A DNA stretch of 7,049 bases from Rickettsiales bacterium (GTDB lineage: Bacteria; Pseudomonadota; Alphaproteobacteria; Rickettsiales; JALZUV01): contig JALZUV010000286.1 of NCBI GenBank assembly GCA_023301245.1, forward strand, positions 1 to 7,049, in the 5' to 3' direction. This document shows positions 1 through 5,748 of the stretch, piece after piece (position 1 is the first letter of the stretch; every line of letters begins with the position of its first letter). The position numbers were made by a program, and so were the translations under genes. Below the pieces are notes generated by a model. The model had not been told where the DNA came from, made no database searches, and saw only the letters and a list, made by a program, of their open reading frames with translations.

Positions 1-342
1 GCGCAGCATCTGCGGTAGCTTCTGATAAGTTTGCGGGCCGAACACCATATCCACATAAGGCGCGCGCTTCATAATTTGTTCGCCAGCCGCCTGCCCCACA
101 CAACCACCAACCGCGATAATACTCTCACGACCTTTGCGCTTCTTTTTAATACGGCCAAGGTCAGAATAAACTTTTTCCTCGGCCTTCTCACGGATGTGGC
201 AGGTATTTAAAATCACCAAATCGGCATCATCAGGCTGGTCGTGCATTTCATAGCCCAGCGGCGCAAGCACATCTTCCATGCGCTCCGTGTCATACACATT
301 CATCTGGCAGCCATAGGTCTTAATATATAATTTTTTGCTCAT
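1..342 (-). CDS. miaB: MiaB, tRNA-2-methylthio-N6-dimethylallyladenosine synthase (partial, N-terminal 114 residues)
   Basis: MiaB is a radical-SAM methylthiotransferase. It converts i6A37 to ms2i6A37 in tRNAs that read codons beginning with U, using two [4Fe-4S] clusters in the cytoplasm. Reading the minus strand from the ATG at 342 gives an open frame of exactly 114 codons that runs off the window edge. Seen directly: the N-terminal UPF0004 domain with its three auxiliary-cluster cysteines, in TYGCQMN (C12), LVILNTCHIREKAEEKVYS (C48) and VGGCVGQ (C81), at the family's usual spacing. The radical-SAM CxxxCxxC motif and the TRAM domain would lie beyond base 1. The start fits the family (MSKKLYIKTYGCQMN), but no Shine-Dalgarno sequence is visible before it. 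The gene is divergent from the hypothetical gene at 399, with 56 bases between the two starts. The HIREKA signature separates MiaB from MtaB and RimO, so the identification is firm. Confidence 0.96.
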   Translation of the reverse strand, partial: MSKKLYIKTYGCQMNVYDTERMEDVLAPLGYEMHDQPDDADLVILNTCHIREKAEEKVYSDLGRIKKKRKGRESIIAVGGCVGQAAGEQIMKRAPYVDMVFGPQTYQKLPQMLR

Positions 343-349
343 AGCCGCG

Positions 350-379
350 CGTATAGCAGATGTAACGAAGCTTTAACAA
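350..379 (-). promoter_or_regulatory. Candidate sigma70-type promoter for miaB
   Basis: On the minus strand, TTGTTA (379 to 374) is followed after 18 bases by TATACG (355 to 350). Each box is a 4-of-6 or similar match to the sigma70 consensus. Transcription would start near base 343, next to the miaB ATG at 342, which leaves little or no leader. That agrees with the lack of a visible Shine-Dalgarno sequence. A promoter is expected in this divergent gap, but these boxes are weak and were chosen by eye. Confidence 0.3.
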
Positions 380-384
380 TCTTT

Positions 385-393
385 TGTTATGAT
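385..393 (+). promoter_or_regulatory. Candidate extended -10 promoter for the gene at 399
   Basis: TGTTATGAT contains TATGAT, a 5-of-6 match to TATAAT, preceded by the TGn of an extended -10 element. No convincing -35 box lies at the expected distance, and extended -10 promoters can work without one. The predicted transcription start, about seven bases downstream, falls on or next to the ATG at 399. The mRNA could therefore be leaderless. Confidence 0.35.
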
Positions 394-398
394 GTGGG

Positions 399-1265
399 AT
401 GAGTAAAGATTCCTATCAGCTCCCCCTATGGGTAAGCCATGCAACGCCTAATATCAGCAAAGATGCCGCGCATATTGAAAGGCACGTAAACCATCGCGCA
501 GATGGCAGCGAACAAGTGAATGGCATTTTCGGTGCCGACCACGGCGTGTTATCTTATATGTATGCTCTAAAACTAAACAGTAGGAGTGAACTTGATGATA
601 AAGCTGCACCTCTTGGCTATATGTTGGCTAACTTTAGCACCAAGAGTATTCCAGCTGTCGCAATCATTGCAGATAAGGAAAATTATTTAGCCGAGTTAGA
701 CCAAGCCAACCCACAAGTAATTCATACACCTGAAAAGTTCTTTGAAGCCAAGCACGGTGAACGTGTAGCGCATCAAGATATTCCATTAGACCAAACCACC
801 AGCGAGCCTGTTAATATTGAAACACCATTACAGCTCGGCGGCCAAATATTCTTTTTGAAAAATCTAAGCCGAGGTGAATTTCATCAAAAAAGAGACGAAC
901 ACTCCAAACAGCATGACTTTTCAAAAATGACCGCAGAGGAAATTGAAACAAGCCTAACCAGCTTTTTAGCTGAAATGGAAAATGCAGGTTATTTAGAGCA
1001 TCACAACCAAACCTTAAATATCAATCCGCTAAATTTGGAAACTGGAAAGATTGAATGGAACACTCAATATAAAAACTCTCATACCCAAACGCTCGATAAT
1101 ATGGCCACCGCTTTACGACAAGCCAAAGATAAAGGTTGGCAACCTACCCCTGAAACTTCGGCTATCACAAAAAGCGATGCTCCCACAGCAAAAGACAAAG
1201 CCGAAATGGCCGAACGCCACCCCAATTTATTTAATCAAACAGATAGCCCTGAATTTCAACGCTAG
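399..1265 (+). CDS. Hypothetical protein, 288 residues, no recognised family
   Basis: I do not recognise this protein. It is hydrophilic and rich in Asn, Gln, His and Lys. It has no cysteine, no signal peptide and no membrane segment, so it is probably cytoplasmic. Residues 1-60 are polar with several His (HIERHVNHR). Residues 75-95 include a short hydrophobic strand (IPAVAIIA). Residues 143-156 (PLQLGGQIFFLKN) may be another core strand. Residues 177-200 look like an amphipathic helix (MTAEEIETSLTSFLAEMENAGYL). The C-terminal 50 residues are low in hydrophobicity (ALRQAKDKGWQPTPE, then AERHPNLFN) and may be disordered. The coding sequence is visibly more AT-rich than its neighbours, which could mean transfer or relaxed constraint. 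No clear Shine-Dalgarno precedes the ATG at 399, and no better in-frame start is seen. The stop codon lies in CTAG, shared with the convergent gene at 1262. The long uninterrupted frame makes it a probable real gene, but its function is unknown. Confidence 0.7.
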   Translation: MSKDSYQLPLWVSHATPNISKDAAHIERHVNHRADGSEQVNGIFGADHGVLSYMYALKLNSRSELDDKAAPLGYMLANFSTKSIPAVAIIADKENYLAELDQANPQVIHTPEKFFEAKHGERVAHQDIPLDQTTSEPVNIETPLQLGGQIFFLKNLSRGEFHQKRDEHSKQHDFSKMTAEEIETSLTSFLAEMENAGYLEHHNQTLNINPLNLETGKIEWNTQYKNSHTQTLDNMATALRQAKDKGWQPTPETSAITKSDAPTAKDKAEMAERHPNLFNQTDSPEFQR

Positions 1266-1891
1266 TTAGCCGCCGTTTTCGCCTCTTCTTCGGCCAATCG
1301 CTGCTCAGCGTCGGCTATCATTTCTTTCATGGCTTTTTCGGAAGGGCATTTCATTAGCTCAAAGAAGCGTGGTTCAGGATAGGTTTCTTCGCGTATGTAG
1401 CGCTGGAGGCCTTCGGTATATTCGCCATCCTTATATTCGATATAGAGAATATGAGTGGGCGCAACGGGAAACTCCATACGTCGCTTCAACTCCCATCGGC
1501 GGTCTGCTTGCACGGGAAAAATCTTCACCTTGAAAGTTTCGGGGAAGGGTTCGTTCAGATAAAATTCGCGCATCGAGTCAAAATACGGCGCACGCATCTC
1601 GTTCTCGCAGGCCTTTGATGCAGAATGAATCATTTTCTCCAGCAACTGCGCATTTTTATTTAGGCGCACATCGCGATAATTATTCACAAATTCGCGTTCA
1701 TGTTTTGCCATACTCACGCTGGCTTTCCAGAAAGGCTCTAGCCCATCTCGCTTTACGCCAAGGTAATAATTCGCCGTATCTTCGGGCGCACCCTTCGCAG
1801 GCGCATCATTTTCAATAACCACCTCTTGCGCCTGCAATGGTGTGGCCGCTAGCAGCGCGATAAGCGAAAATTTAACTAACCAGCGTGTCAT
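1262..1891 (-). CDS. Hypothetical secreted (periplasmic) protein, 209 residues
   Basis: The function is not recognised. The N-terminus is a classic Sec signal peptide: basic start MTRWLVK, hydrophobic core FSLIALLAAT, then PLQA before QE, suggesting signal peptidase I cleavage after residue 21. No lipobox cysteine is present. The mature part (~188 residues) is charged and likely soluble in the periplasm. It has two cysteines (C95 in SKACENEM and C182 in LMKCPSE) that could form one disulfide, an aromatic mid-region (FPVAPTHILYIEYKDGEY, 141-158), and a helical Glu/Ala/Lys-rich C-terminal tail (184-209). The start is well supported: GGAGGG (1900 to 1895) sits a few bases before the ATG. That ribosome binding site lies inside the end of the upstream dehydratase gene, which this gene overlaps by 20 bases, so the two are probably cotranscribed and may be translationally coupled. 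The stop overlaps the stop of the gene at 399. Confidence 0.82.
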   Translation of the reverse strand: MTRWLVKFSLIALLAATPLQAQEVVIENDAPAKGAPEDTANYYLGVKRDGLEPFWKASVSMAKHEREFVNNYRDVRLNKNAQLLEKMIHSASKACENEMRAPYFDSMREFYLNEPFPETFKVKIFPVQADRRWELKRRMEFPVAPTHILYIEYKDGEYTEGLQRYIREETYPEPRFFELMKCPSEKAMKEMIADAEQRLAEEEAKTAAN

Positions 1892-2129
1892 TTACCCTCC
1901 GCGCCATGGCGATGTCTTTATCGGACAAGCTATTGCCTTCATCATGCGTGGTGAAAGTAATATTTGCATAACCCCAGCCGAATTCAATGTCAGGATGATG
2001 GTTCGCCTCTTCGGCCAACTCGCCCAGTTTATTGACAAACTCTAGCGATTTAACGAAATTATCAAACGTCCATTTACGCGAAATAGACTTACCATTTTCG
2101 CCTTTATTCCACCCGTCAGGAATGCTCAT
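1872..2129 (-). CDS. phhB: Pterin-4a-carbinolamine dehydratase (PhhB/DCoH family)
   Basis: This cytoplasmic enzyme dehydrates 4a-hydroxytetrahydropterin, recycling the pterin cofactor after aromatic amino acid hydroxylation. Homologues also occur in bacteria without phenylalanine hydroxylase, where the role is less clear. The family motif is intact: EEANHHPDIEF, then an aromatic stretch GWGYANITFTTH, then a downstream Asp (LSDKDIAMARRVN). Using the start at 2129, the three pterin-binding and catalytic histidines are H44, H45 and H62. Length is 85 residues, near the short end for the family, with the usual helix KWTFDNFVKSLEFVNKLGELAEEA before the motif. Two starts are possible: ATG at 2141 (89 residues) and ATG at 2129. 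I prefer 2129 because GAGG lies six bases before it (2139 to 2136), while no good site precedes 2141. It is the first gene of a two-gene operon with the secreted protein. No phenylalanine hydroxylase gene is in the window. Confidence 0.93.
   Translation of the reverse strand: MSIPDGWNKGENGKSISRKWTFDNFVKSLEFVNKLGELAEEANHHPDIEFGWGYANITFTTHDEGNSLSDKDIAMARRVNDTLVS
1895..1900 (-). promoter_or_regulatory. Shine-Dalgarno site inside phhB for the secreted-protein gene
   Basis: On the minus strand, GGAGGG is followed by TAA and then the ATG at 1891. It is the strongest ribosome binding site seen in the window. Because it lies within the last codons of the dehydratase gene (Arg-Arg-Val), it fixes the downstream start and suggests coupled translation. 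Confidence 0.7.
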
Positions 2130-2165
2130 TTTCAGCCTCATTTTTATTTACTTGCTTGAACCTTA

Positions 2166-2194
2166 ATTATACTCATTTTACTAGGCTATGTCTA
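2166..2194 (-). promoter_or_regulatory. Strong sigma70-type promoter for the phhB operon
   Basis: On the minus strand, TAGACA (2194 to 2189, 5 of 6 to TTGACA) is separated by exactly 17 bases from TATAAT (2171 to 2166, 6 of 6). It is the best promoter match in the window. Transcription would begin near 2159, giving a leader of about 30 bases to the ATG at 2129. The -35 box covers the first codons of the divergent tsaB. Confidence 0.6.
2168..2173 (+). promoter_or_regulatory. Candidate -10 box for tsaB, overlapping the phhB -10
   Basis: TATACT matches TATAAT at 5 of 6 bases and would start transcription near 2180, shortly before the tsaB ATG at 2188. The best upstream -35 is TTTACT (2147-2152, 4 of 6) at a short 15-base spacing. 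The box overlaps the minus-strand TATAAT, so polymerase could probably not occupy both promoters at once. Confidence 0.4.
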
Positions 2195-2823
2195 TGATTC
2201 TTGCAATTGACACCACCCTTGGCGGCTGCTCTGTTGCGCACTCGAATGGAGCGGCGCGCGCAATTGACGAGCGCAACCAGCAAACATCACAACTTGCCGC
2301 GATGGTTGAGGCGGTAATGCAAGGCACAAGCTACAATGAATTAGATAGCTACGCTGTTACCATCGGCCCAGGAAGTTTTACAGGGGTACGTATTGGGCTA
2401 GCCTTTGTGCGCGGCCTTGCGATAGCCGCGCCAAAGCCCATCCACGCTATTACCACGCTAGAGTTACTGGGCTATCAAGCCATAGAGGCTGGCGCGACAG
2501 GCCGCATCATAAGCGCTATCAACGCCCATCGCGGGCAACTCTATATGCAGTCCTTCGAACTGAAAGATGGCCTCCCCCTTGCCACTGATGAAGCACGCGC
2601 CATTGAATTAGCCGATATCCCCACGGGTGACTTCACATTGGCAGGCGATGCGAGTGAGTTCTTTGCCAACCACCATGCCGTTGCAAAACTTCCCAATGCC
2701 GAAGCTCTCAATCGCTATGCACAAAAGCTTCCACTACCCGTGCTTGGGCAAAAACCTGCCCCACTTTATTTACGAGCCCCCGATGCAAAAGCGCAAAAAG
2801 GCGATTTAACCATTGCACAATAA
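2188..2823 (+). CDS. tsaB: TsaB, tRNA N6-threonylcarbamoyladenosine (t6A) complex subunit
   Basis: TsaB (YeaZ) is an ASKHA-fold, inactive paralogue of TsaD. With TsaD and TsaE it forms the complex that transfers threonylcarbamoyl to A37 of tRNAs reading ANN codons. Seen directly: the N-terminal strand-loop MILAIDTTLGGCSVA, the family hallmark VTIGPGSFTGVRIGLAFVRGLA (about residues 57-78), ITTLELLG (88-95), a central INAHRGQLYMQSF (111-123), and the C-terminal signature PAPLYLRAPDAK (190-201). At 211 residues it is slightly short but has both ends. The usual Asp in the D-A-R-R-G motif is Asn here (INAHRG). ATG codons at 2188 and 2194 are both possible; TAGG lies close upstream, so two residues are uncertain. 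The gene is divergent from phhB. In many proteobacteria rimI follows tsaB; here a repeat-rich gap and a permease follow instead. The stop codon lies inside one arm of the downstream repeat. Confidence 0.95.
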   Translation: MSMILAIDTTLGGCSVAHSNGAARAIDERNQQTSQLAAMVEAVMQGTSYNELDSYAVTIGPGSFTGVRIGLAFVRGLAIAAPKPIHAITTLELLGYQAIEAGATGRIISAINAHRGQLYMQSFELKDGLPLATDEARAIELADIPTGDFTLAGDASEFFANHHAVAKLPNAEALNRYAQKLPLPVLGQKPAPLYLRAPDAKAQKGDLTIAQ

Positions 2824-2964
2824 AGTGATGGTGCTACCTCTATTTAGAATCATCAATCGCAATATTTTGGTGCACAATTCGCGCAGAGGCTGGCAAGGCC
2901 AGCTCGCCAGATTTCTGGCGTAGCATGCGCGGGGAGTGAGCGCCACTTTATTGAAAATAAAGTG
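2819..2964. repeat. Three-copy 9-base inverted/direct repeat around the tsaB-permease gap
   Basis: AATAAAGTG occurs at 2819-2827 (covering the tsaB stop) and at 2956-2964, and its exact reverse complement CACTTTATT at 2944-2952. The middle arm can form either a tight local hairpin with 2956-2964 (9 pairs, GAA loop) or a long-range stem with 2819-2827. The long-range stem can be extended by GGTGCT (2830-2835) pairing with AGCGCC (2939-2944), including one G-U pair, if a few bases bulge. This looks like either the ends of a small palindromic element or alternative structures in the leader of the permease mRNA. No target-site duplication is evident. The repeats are exact; their role is not known. 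Confidence 0.6.
2880..2931. other. Predicted three-way-junction structure in the tsaB-permease gap
   Basis: Three nested palindromes fit one fold. The closing stem is CGCGCA (2880-2885) with TGCGCG (2926-2931). Inside are two adjacent hairpins: GCTGGC (2889-2894) with GCCAGC (2898-2903) on an AAG loop, and CGCCAG (2905-2910) with CTGGCG (2915-2920) on an ATTT loop. All pairs are Watson-Crick. The segment is more GC-rich than the flanking DNA. It does not match a tRNA, the SRP RNA core or any riboswitch I know. It could be a structured leader, a small RNA or part of an intergenic repeat element. Confidence 0.45.
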
Positions 2965-2976
2965 TAAAAAAGGCTC

Positions 2977-3888
2977 ATGCAAATTTACTTACCTATTGCC
3001 GAAGTTTCGGTGAATATGTTCACCTTGCTCTCTTTGGGCGGGGCAGTTGGTATTTTATCGGGGTTATTTGGCATTGGCGGCGGCTTTTTAACCACCCCAT
3101 TTTTGATGCTACTGGGGATTAACCCTGCCATTGCGGTGGCGAGTTCGGCCAATCAAATTGTAGCGGCTTCGCTTTCAGGGTTTTACGCGCATTGGGCGCG
3201 GCGCAATGTCGATTTTCGAATGGGCACGCTTTTGCTGGTTGGCGGCTTAGTAGGCTCGACCATTGGTGTGTTTATTTTTCAGTGGCTAAAAACATTAGGG
3301 CAAATCGACCTCGTCATTGCCTTGCTATATGTGGTTTTCTTAAGCTCTATTGGCTCGCTGATGGCGGTGGAAAGCTTACAGTCAATGCGCGGCAAAAGGC
3401 GCGAAAAAGTGAAGTCCGATAAAATCCCTTTAAGCAAACGCTTGCCGTGGCAAATGGAATTCCCCCACTCCAAACTCGTTATCAGCGCGTGGCTGCCCAT
3501 CATACTGGGTTTTGCCGTCGGTATTTTAGTTTCCATCATGGGTGTAGGTGGCGGATTCTTTATGATTCCTGCGATGATTTATCTATTAGGAATGCCAACA
3601 TCGGTGGTGATTGGAACCTCGTTATTCCAAATTATGTTCATCACCATTAACGTCACCTTCCTACACGCCATCACCACCCAGACAGTTGATTTAATGTTGG
3701 CGATTTTACTGCTACTAGGTTCCACTACTGGCGCGCAAATAGGCACGCGTATCGGCGCAAAACTCCCCGCCGATAAGCTGCGCGGGCTGTTAGCCGTGAT
3801 GGTATTAGCCGTTGCCATCAAACTAGGGATGACCCTATTTACGCCGCCCGAGAATATCTACTCAGTGATTGTCGAAGAACTACCTTAA
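2977..3888 (+). CDS. TauE/SafE (TSUP) family membrane permease
   Basis: TSUP proteins are inner-membrane carriers, several of them linked to export or uptake of sulfur-containing or organic anions such as sulfite or sulfoacetate. The substrate cannot be read from this sequence. The protein has 303 residues, about eight hydrophobic segments and the internal duplication typical of the family: GLFGIGGGFLTTPFLMLLGI (29-48) in the first half and MGVGGGFFMIPAMIYLLGMP (188-207) in the second, followed by ASSANQ (55-60) and GTSLFQ (213-218) at matching places. A basic loop (MRGKRREKVKSDKIPLSKR, 137-155) separates the halves and is probably cytoplasmic. The C-terminal half (VVIGTSLFQIMF...LHAITTQTVDLMLA) resembles a form common in alphaproteobacteria that I recall being followed by a TIGR02186-family membrane protein; no such gene follows here. 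AAGG (2970-2973) lies only three bases before the ATG. The stop overlaps that of the convergent pepF. Confidence 0.9.
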   Translation: MQIYLPIAEVSVNMFTLLSLGGAVGILSGLFGIGGGFLTTPFLMLLGINPAIAVASSANQIVAASLSGFYAHWARRNVDFRMGTLLLVGGLVGSTIGVFIFQWLKTLGQIDLVIALLYVVFLSSIGSLMAVESLQSMRGKRREKVKSDKIPLSKRLPWQMEFPHSKLVISAWLPIILGFAVGILVSIMGVGGGFFMIPAMIYLLGMPTSVVIGTSLFQIMFITINVTFLHAITTQTVDLMLAILLLLGSTTGAQIGTRIGAKLPADKLRGLLAVMVLAVAIKLGMTLFTPPENIYSVIVEELP

Positions 3889-5687
3889 GCTTCCAGCTCA
3901 TCAATCATATCAGAAATAATCTTTAGGCCTTGGTTCCAGAATTCAGGCTTGCTAGCATCTAAACCAAACGGAGCTAATAGCTCCTTATGGCGCAAGGTTC
4001 CACCCGCCGACAGCATCTCGATATATTTCTTTTCGAATTCCGCTGCTTTACCTTGGGCTTGATAATCCTGATAAACCGCATAGAGCGAATTTACCAAACA
4101 ATCGCCAAACGCGTAGGCGTACACATAGAATGGCGTGTGAATGAAATGCGGAATATAGGTCCAGTAATAACGATATTCTTCGCTATATTTGAATGCGGTG
4201 CCGAGGGAATCTTTCTGCACGCCCATCCAAATATCGCAAATATCTTCCGCCGAAAGCTCACCATGTGCGCGGGCTTCGTGCACTTGGCGTTCAAACTCAC
4301 AAAAGGCAATCTGGCGCACCACGGTGTTGAGCATATCCTCAACCTTATGGGCAATCAGCGCTTTGCGTTTCTTCTTGTTCGTCTCATTCTTCAGCATCGC
4401 GCGGAAGGTTAGCTGCTCGCCAAATACCGAGGCGGTTTCGGCTAGCGTAAGGGGAGTGTCAGCCATTAGCGCACCTTGCTTGGCGGCTAGCACCTGATGC
4501 ACACCGTGTCCAAGTTCGTGCGCCATGGTCATCACATCGCGCGGTTTACCGAGGTAATTAAGCAAAATATACGGATGAACCGAAGGCACGGTAGGATGCG
4601 AAAACGCACCTGATGCCTTACCGGGTTCAGCAGGCGCTTCAATCCAATTTTCATCGAAGAAGCGTTTGCCAATTTCAGCAATCTTTGGGCTAAAGTCATT
4701 ATAACTATCCAGCACAATTTTCTGCGCTTGTTCATAGCCATAGAGAGTTTCACCAGAACTAGGTAGCGGCGCGTTTCTATCCCAATAGTCTAGCTTTTTT
4801 TGCTTAAACCACTTGGCTTTAAGCTTATAATAGCGATGCGAAAGCTTTGGATAGGCATCCTTAACCGAAGTCATTAGCGCCTGCACCACTTCATCTTCCA
4901 CCGCATTAGCAAGGTTACGGCTGCTGATAGGTTTATCGAATTTGCGGAAACCATCTTCAATCGCCTTATCTTTGGCCAGCGTATTGGTGATGAGGGTGAA
5001 TAACGATGCATTCTCTTTTAAACCTTCACCAAAAACCTTGGCCGCAGCTTCGCGAGTTTTAGCTTTAGACGATGACATTTGGTCGAGCATCTCTTCGGTC
5101 GTATATTCTTTCTTACCTAAGGTGAAACGCATCGAGGCCAATGTTTCATCATACAGTCGCGACCATGCAGCGCGGCCTACGATAGATTTCTCGTGCAGAA
5201 TCTTCTCTTGCGCTTCGGGTAGTTGGTACGGGCGCATTTGGCGGATATCGCGCAACCATGGCTGATATTTCGCCAGCGCTTTCGAGCTTTTGAACATCGC
5301 GCTCAAGGCTTTGTCGGAAATTGCATTCAGTTGCAGGCTGAAAAATAACAGGTGCGAACCGCAATCAGTAATTAACTCGCCCATATCTTGATAGAACTTA
5401 GCGCGCTTCGGATCACTCACATTTTCGCAATAGAGTAGCTGGGAATAGCTGCCGATTTTACCGCCCAACTCTTCAATCGCCTCATATTTCTTAATAGCTG
5501 TTGCTAATTTACCCGCATCAAGGGTCTTAATTTTCCCATCATAGGTTTTTTGGAACGTAGCACAGCGTTTTGCGAACGAATCTGTGTCTTTTTTAAGTTC
5601 ATCCGAATCCATAGACGGATAAAAATGGGTCAAATCCCAATGGGGAAGATTATTTAAATTGGGTGTTTTTGGCTTGGGTGATGGCAT
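3885..5687 (-). CDS. pepF: Oligoendopeptidase F, M3-family zinc metallopeptidase
   Basis: This is a cytoplasmic zinc peptidase that cuts short oligopeptides and so takes part in peptide turnover. It has 600 residues, the normal length for the bacterial pepF/M3 family, and no signal peptide. The catalytic motif is complete: AHELGHGVHQ with zinc ligands H390 and H394 and catalytic base E391, and a third ligand, probably E417, in LTLAETASVFGE. The C-terminal substrate-binding segment YYWTYIPHFIHTPFYVYAYAFG is present with its conserved Tyr and His residues. The N-terminal helical M3_N-like region starts with LPHWDLTHFYPSMDSDEL, a typical opening for this group. The ATG at 5687 is supported by AGGAG (5698 to 5694) six bases upstream. 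The gene is divergent from the acyl-CoA synthetase homologue across 61 bases and convergent with the permease, sharing a TTAA that holds both stop codons. Confidence 0.95.
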   Translation of the reverse strand: MPSPKPKTPNLNNLPHWDLTHFYPSMDSDELKKDTDSFAKRCATFQKTYDGKIKTLDAGKLATAIKKYEAIEELGGKIGSYSQLLYCENVSDPKRAKFYQDMGELITDCGSHLLFFSLQLNAISDKALSAMFKSSKALAKYQPWLRDIRQMRPYQLPEAQEKILHEKSIVGRAAWSRLYDETLASMRFTLGKKEYTTEEMLDQMSSSKAKTREAAAKVFGEGLKENASLFTLITNTLAKDKAIEDGFRKFDKPISSRNLANAVEDEVVQALMTSVKDAYPKLSHRYYKLKAKWFKQKKLDYWDRNAPLPSSGETLYGYEQAQKIVLDSYNDFSPKIAEIGKRFFDENWIEAPAEPGKASGAFSHPTVPSVHPYILLNYLGKPRDVMTMAHELGHGVHQVLAAKQGALMADTPLTLAETASVFGEQLTFRAMLKNETNKKKRKALIAHKVEDMLNTVVRQIAFCEFERQVHEARAHGELSAEDICDIWMGVQKDSLGTAFKYSEEYRYYWTYIPHFIHTPFYVYAYAFGDCLVNSLYAVYQDYQAQGKAAEFEKKYIEMLSAGGTLRHKELLAPFGLDASKPEFWNQGLKIISDMIDELEA

Positions 5688-5748
5688 GAAACGCTCCTTG
5701 GTGCTTTGTACTCTGTACTTTAAACTAATTGTCAGCTAATGATAGTCT
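5688..5748. promoter_or_regulatory. Divergent intergenic region between pepF and the acyl-CoA synthetase homologue
   Basis: These 61 bases must carry, or lie close to, the promoters of both divergent genes. On the minus strand, CTGACA followed by TACAAA at about 19 bases is a weak candidate for pepF. On the plus strand no candidate is better than 4 of 6 at the -10, and there is no Shine-Dalgarno before the ATG at 5749. A short repeated GTACT (5708-5712 and 5715-5719) is present. I cannot assign exact promoters. Confidence 0.35.

Noticed and set aside
1051..1269. A 72-codon plus-strand frame inside the hypothetical gene at 399
   Set aside because: It is an alternate frame of a longer open frame, with no Shine-Dalgarno and no recognisable product.
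1842..2045. A 67-codon plus-strand frame opposite phhB
   Set aside because: The minus strand here encodes the conserved HHP...TTH dehydratase motif, so this is a shadow.
2880..2931. A tRNA or SRP RNA
   Set aside because: The stems do not form a cloverleaf, there is no T-loop or anticodon arrangement, and the conserved SRP GGAAGCAGC core is missing.
2819..2952. An insertion sequence or MITE with target-site duplication
   Set aside because: The inverted ends are short and I found no duplicated flanking bases, so I list it as a repeat, with the mobile-element idea kept only as a hypothesis.
2944..2964. Rho-independent terminator after tsaB
   Set aside because: The stem is perfect, but it is AT-rich and is followed by TAAAAAAGG rather than a T-run; the other strand has no T-run at the right place either.
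3987..4412. A 141-codon open frame on the plus strand
   Set aside because: It lies wholly antisense to pepF, whose minus-strand protein carries the HELGH motif region; its translation has no family features and no ribosome binding site.
4942..5265. A 107-codon open frame on the plus strand
   Set aside because: It is antisense inside the conserved pepF coding region and its translation is low-complexity and Ser-rich, typical of a shadow frame.
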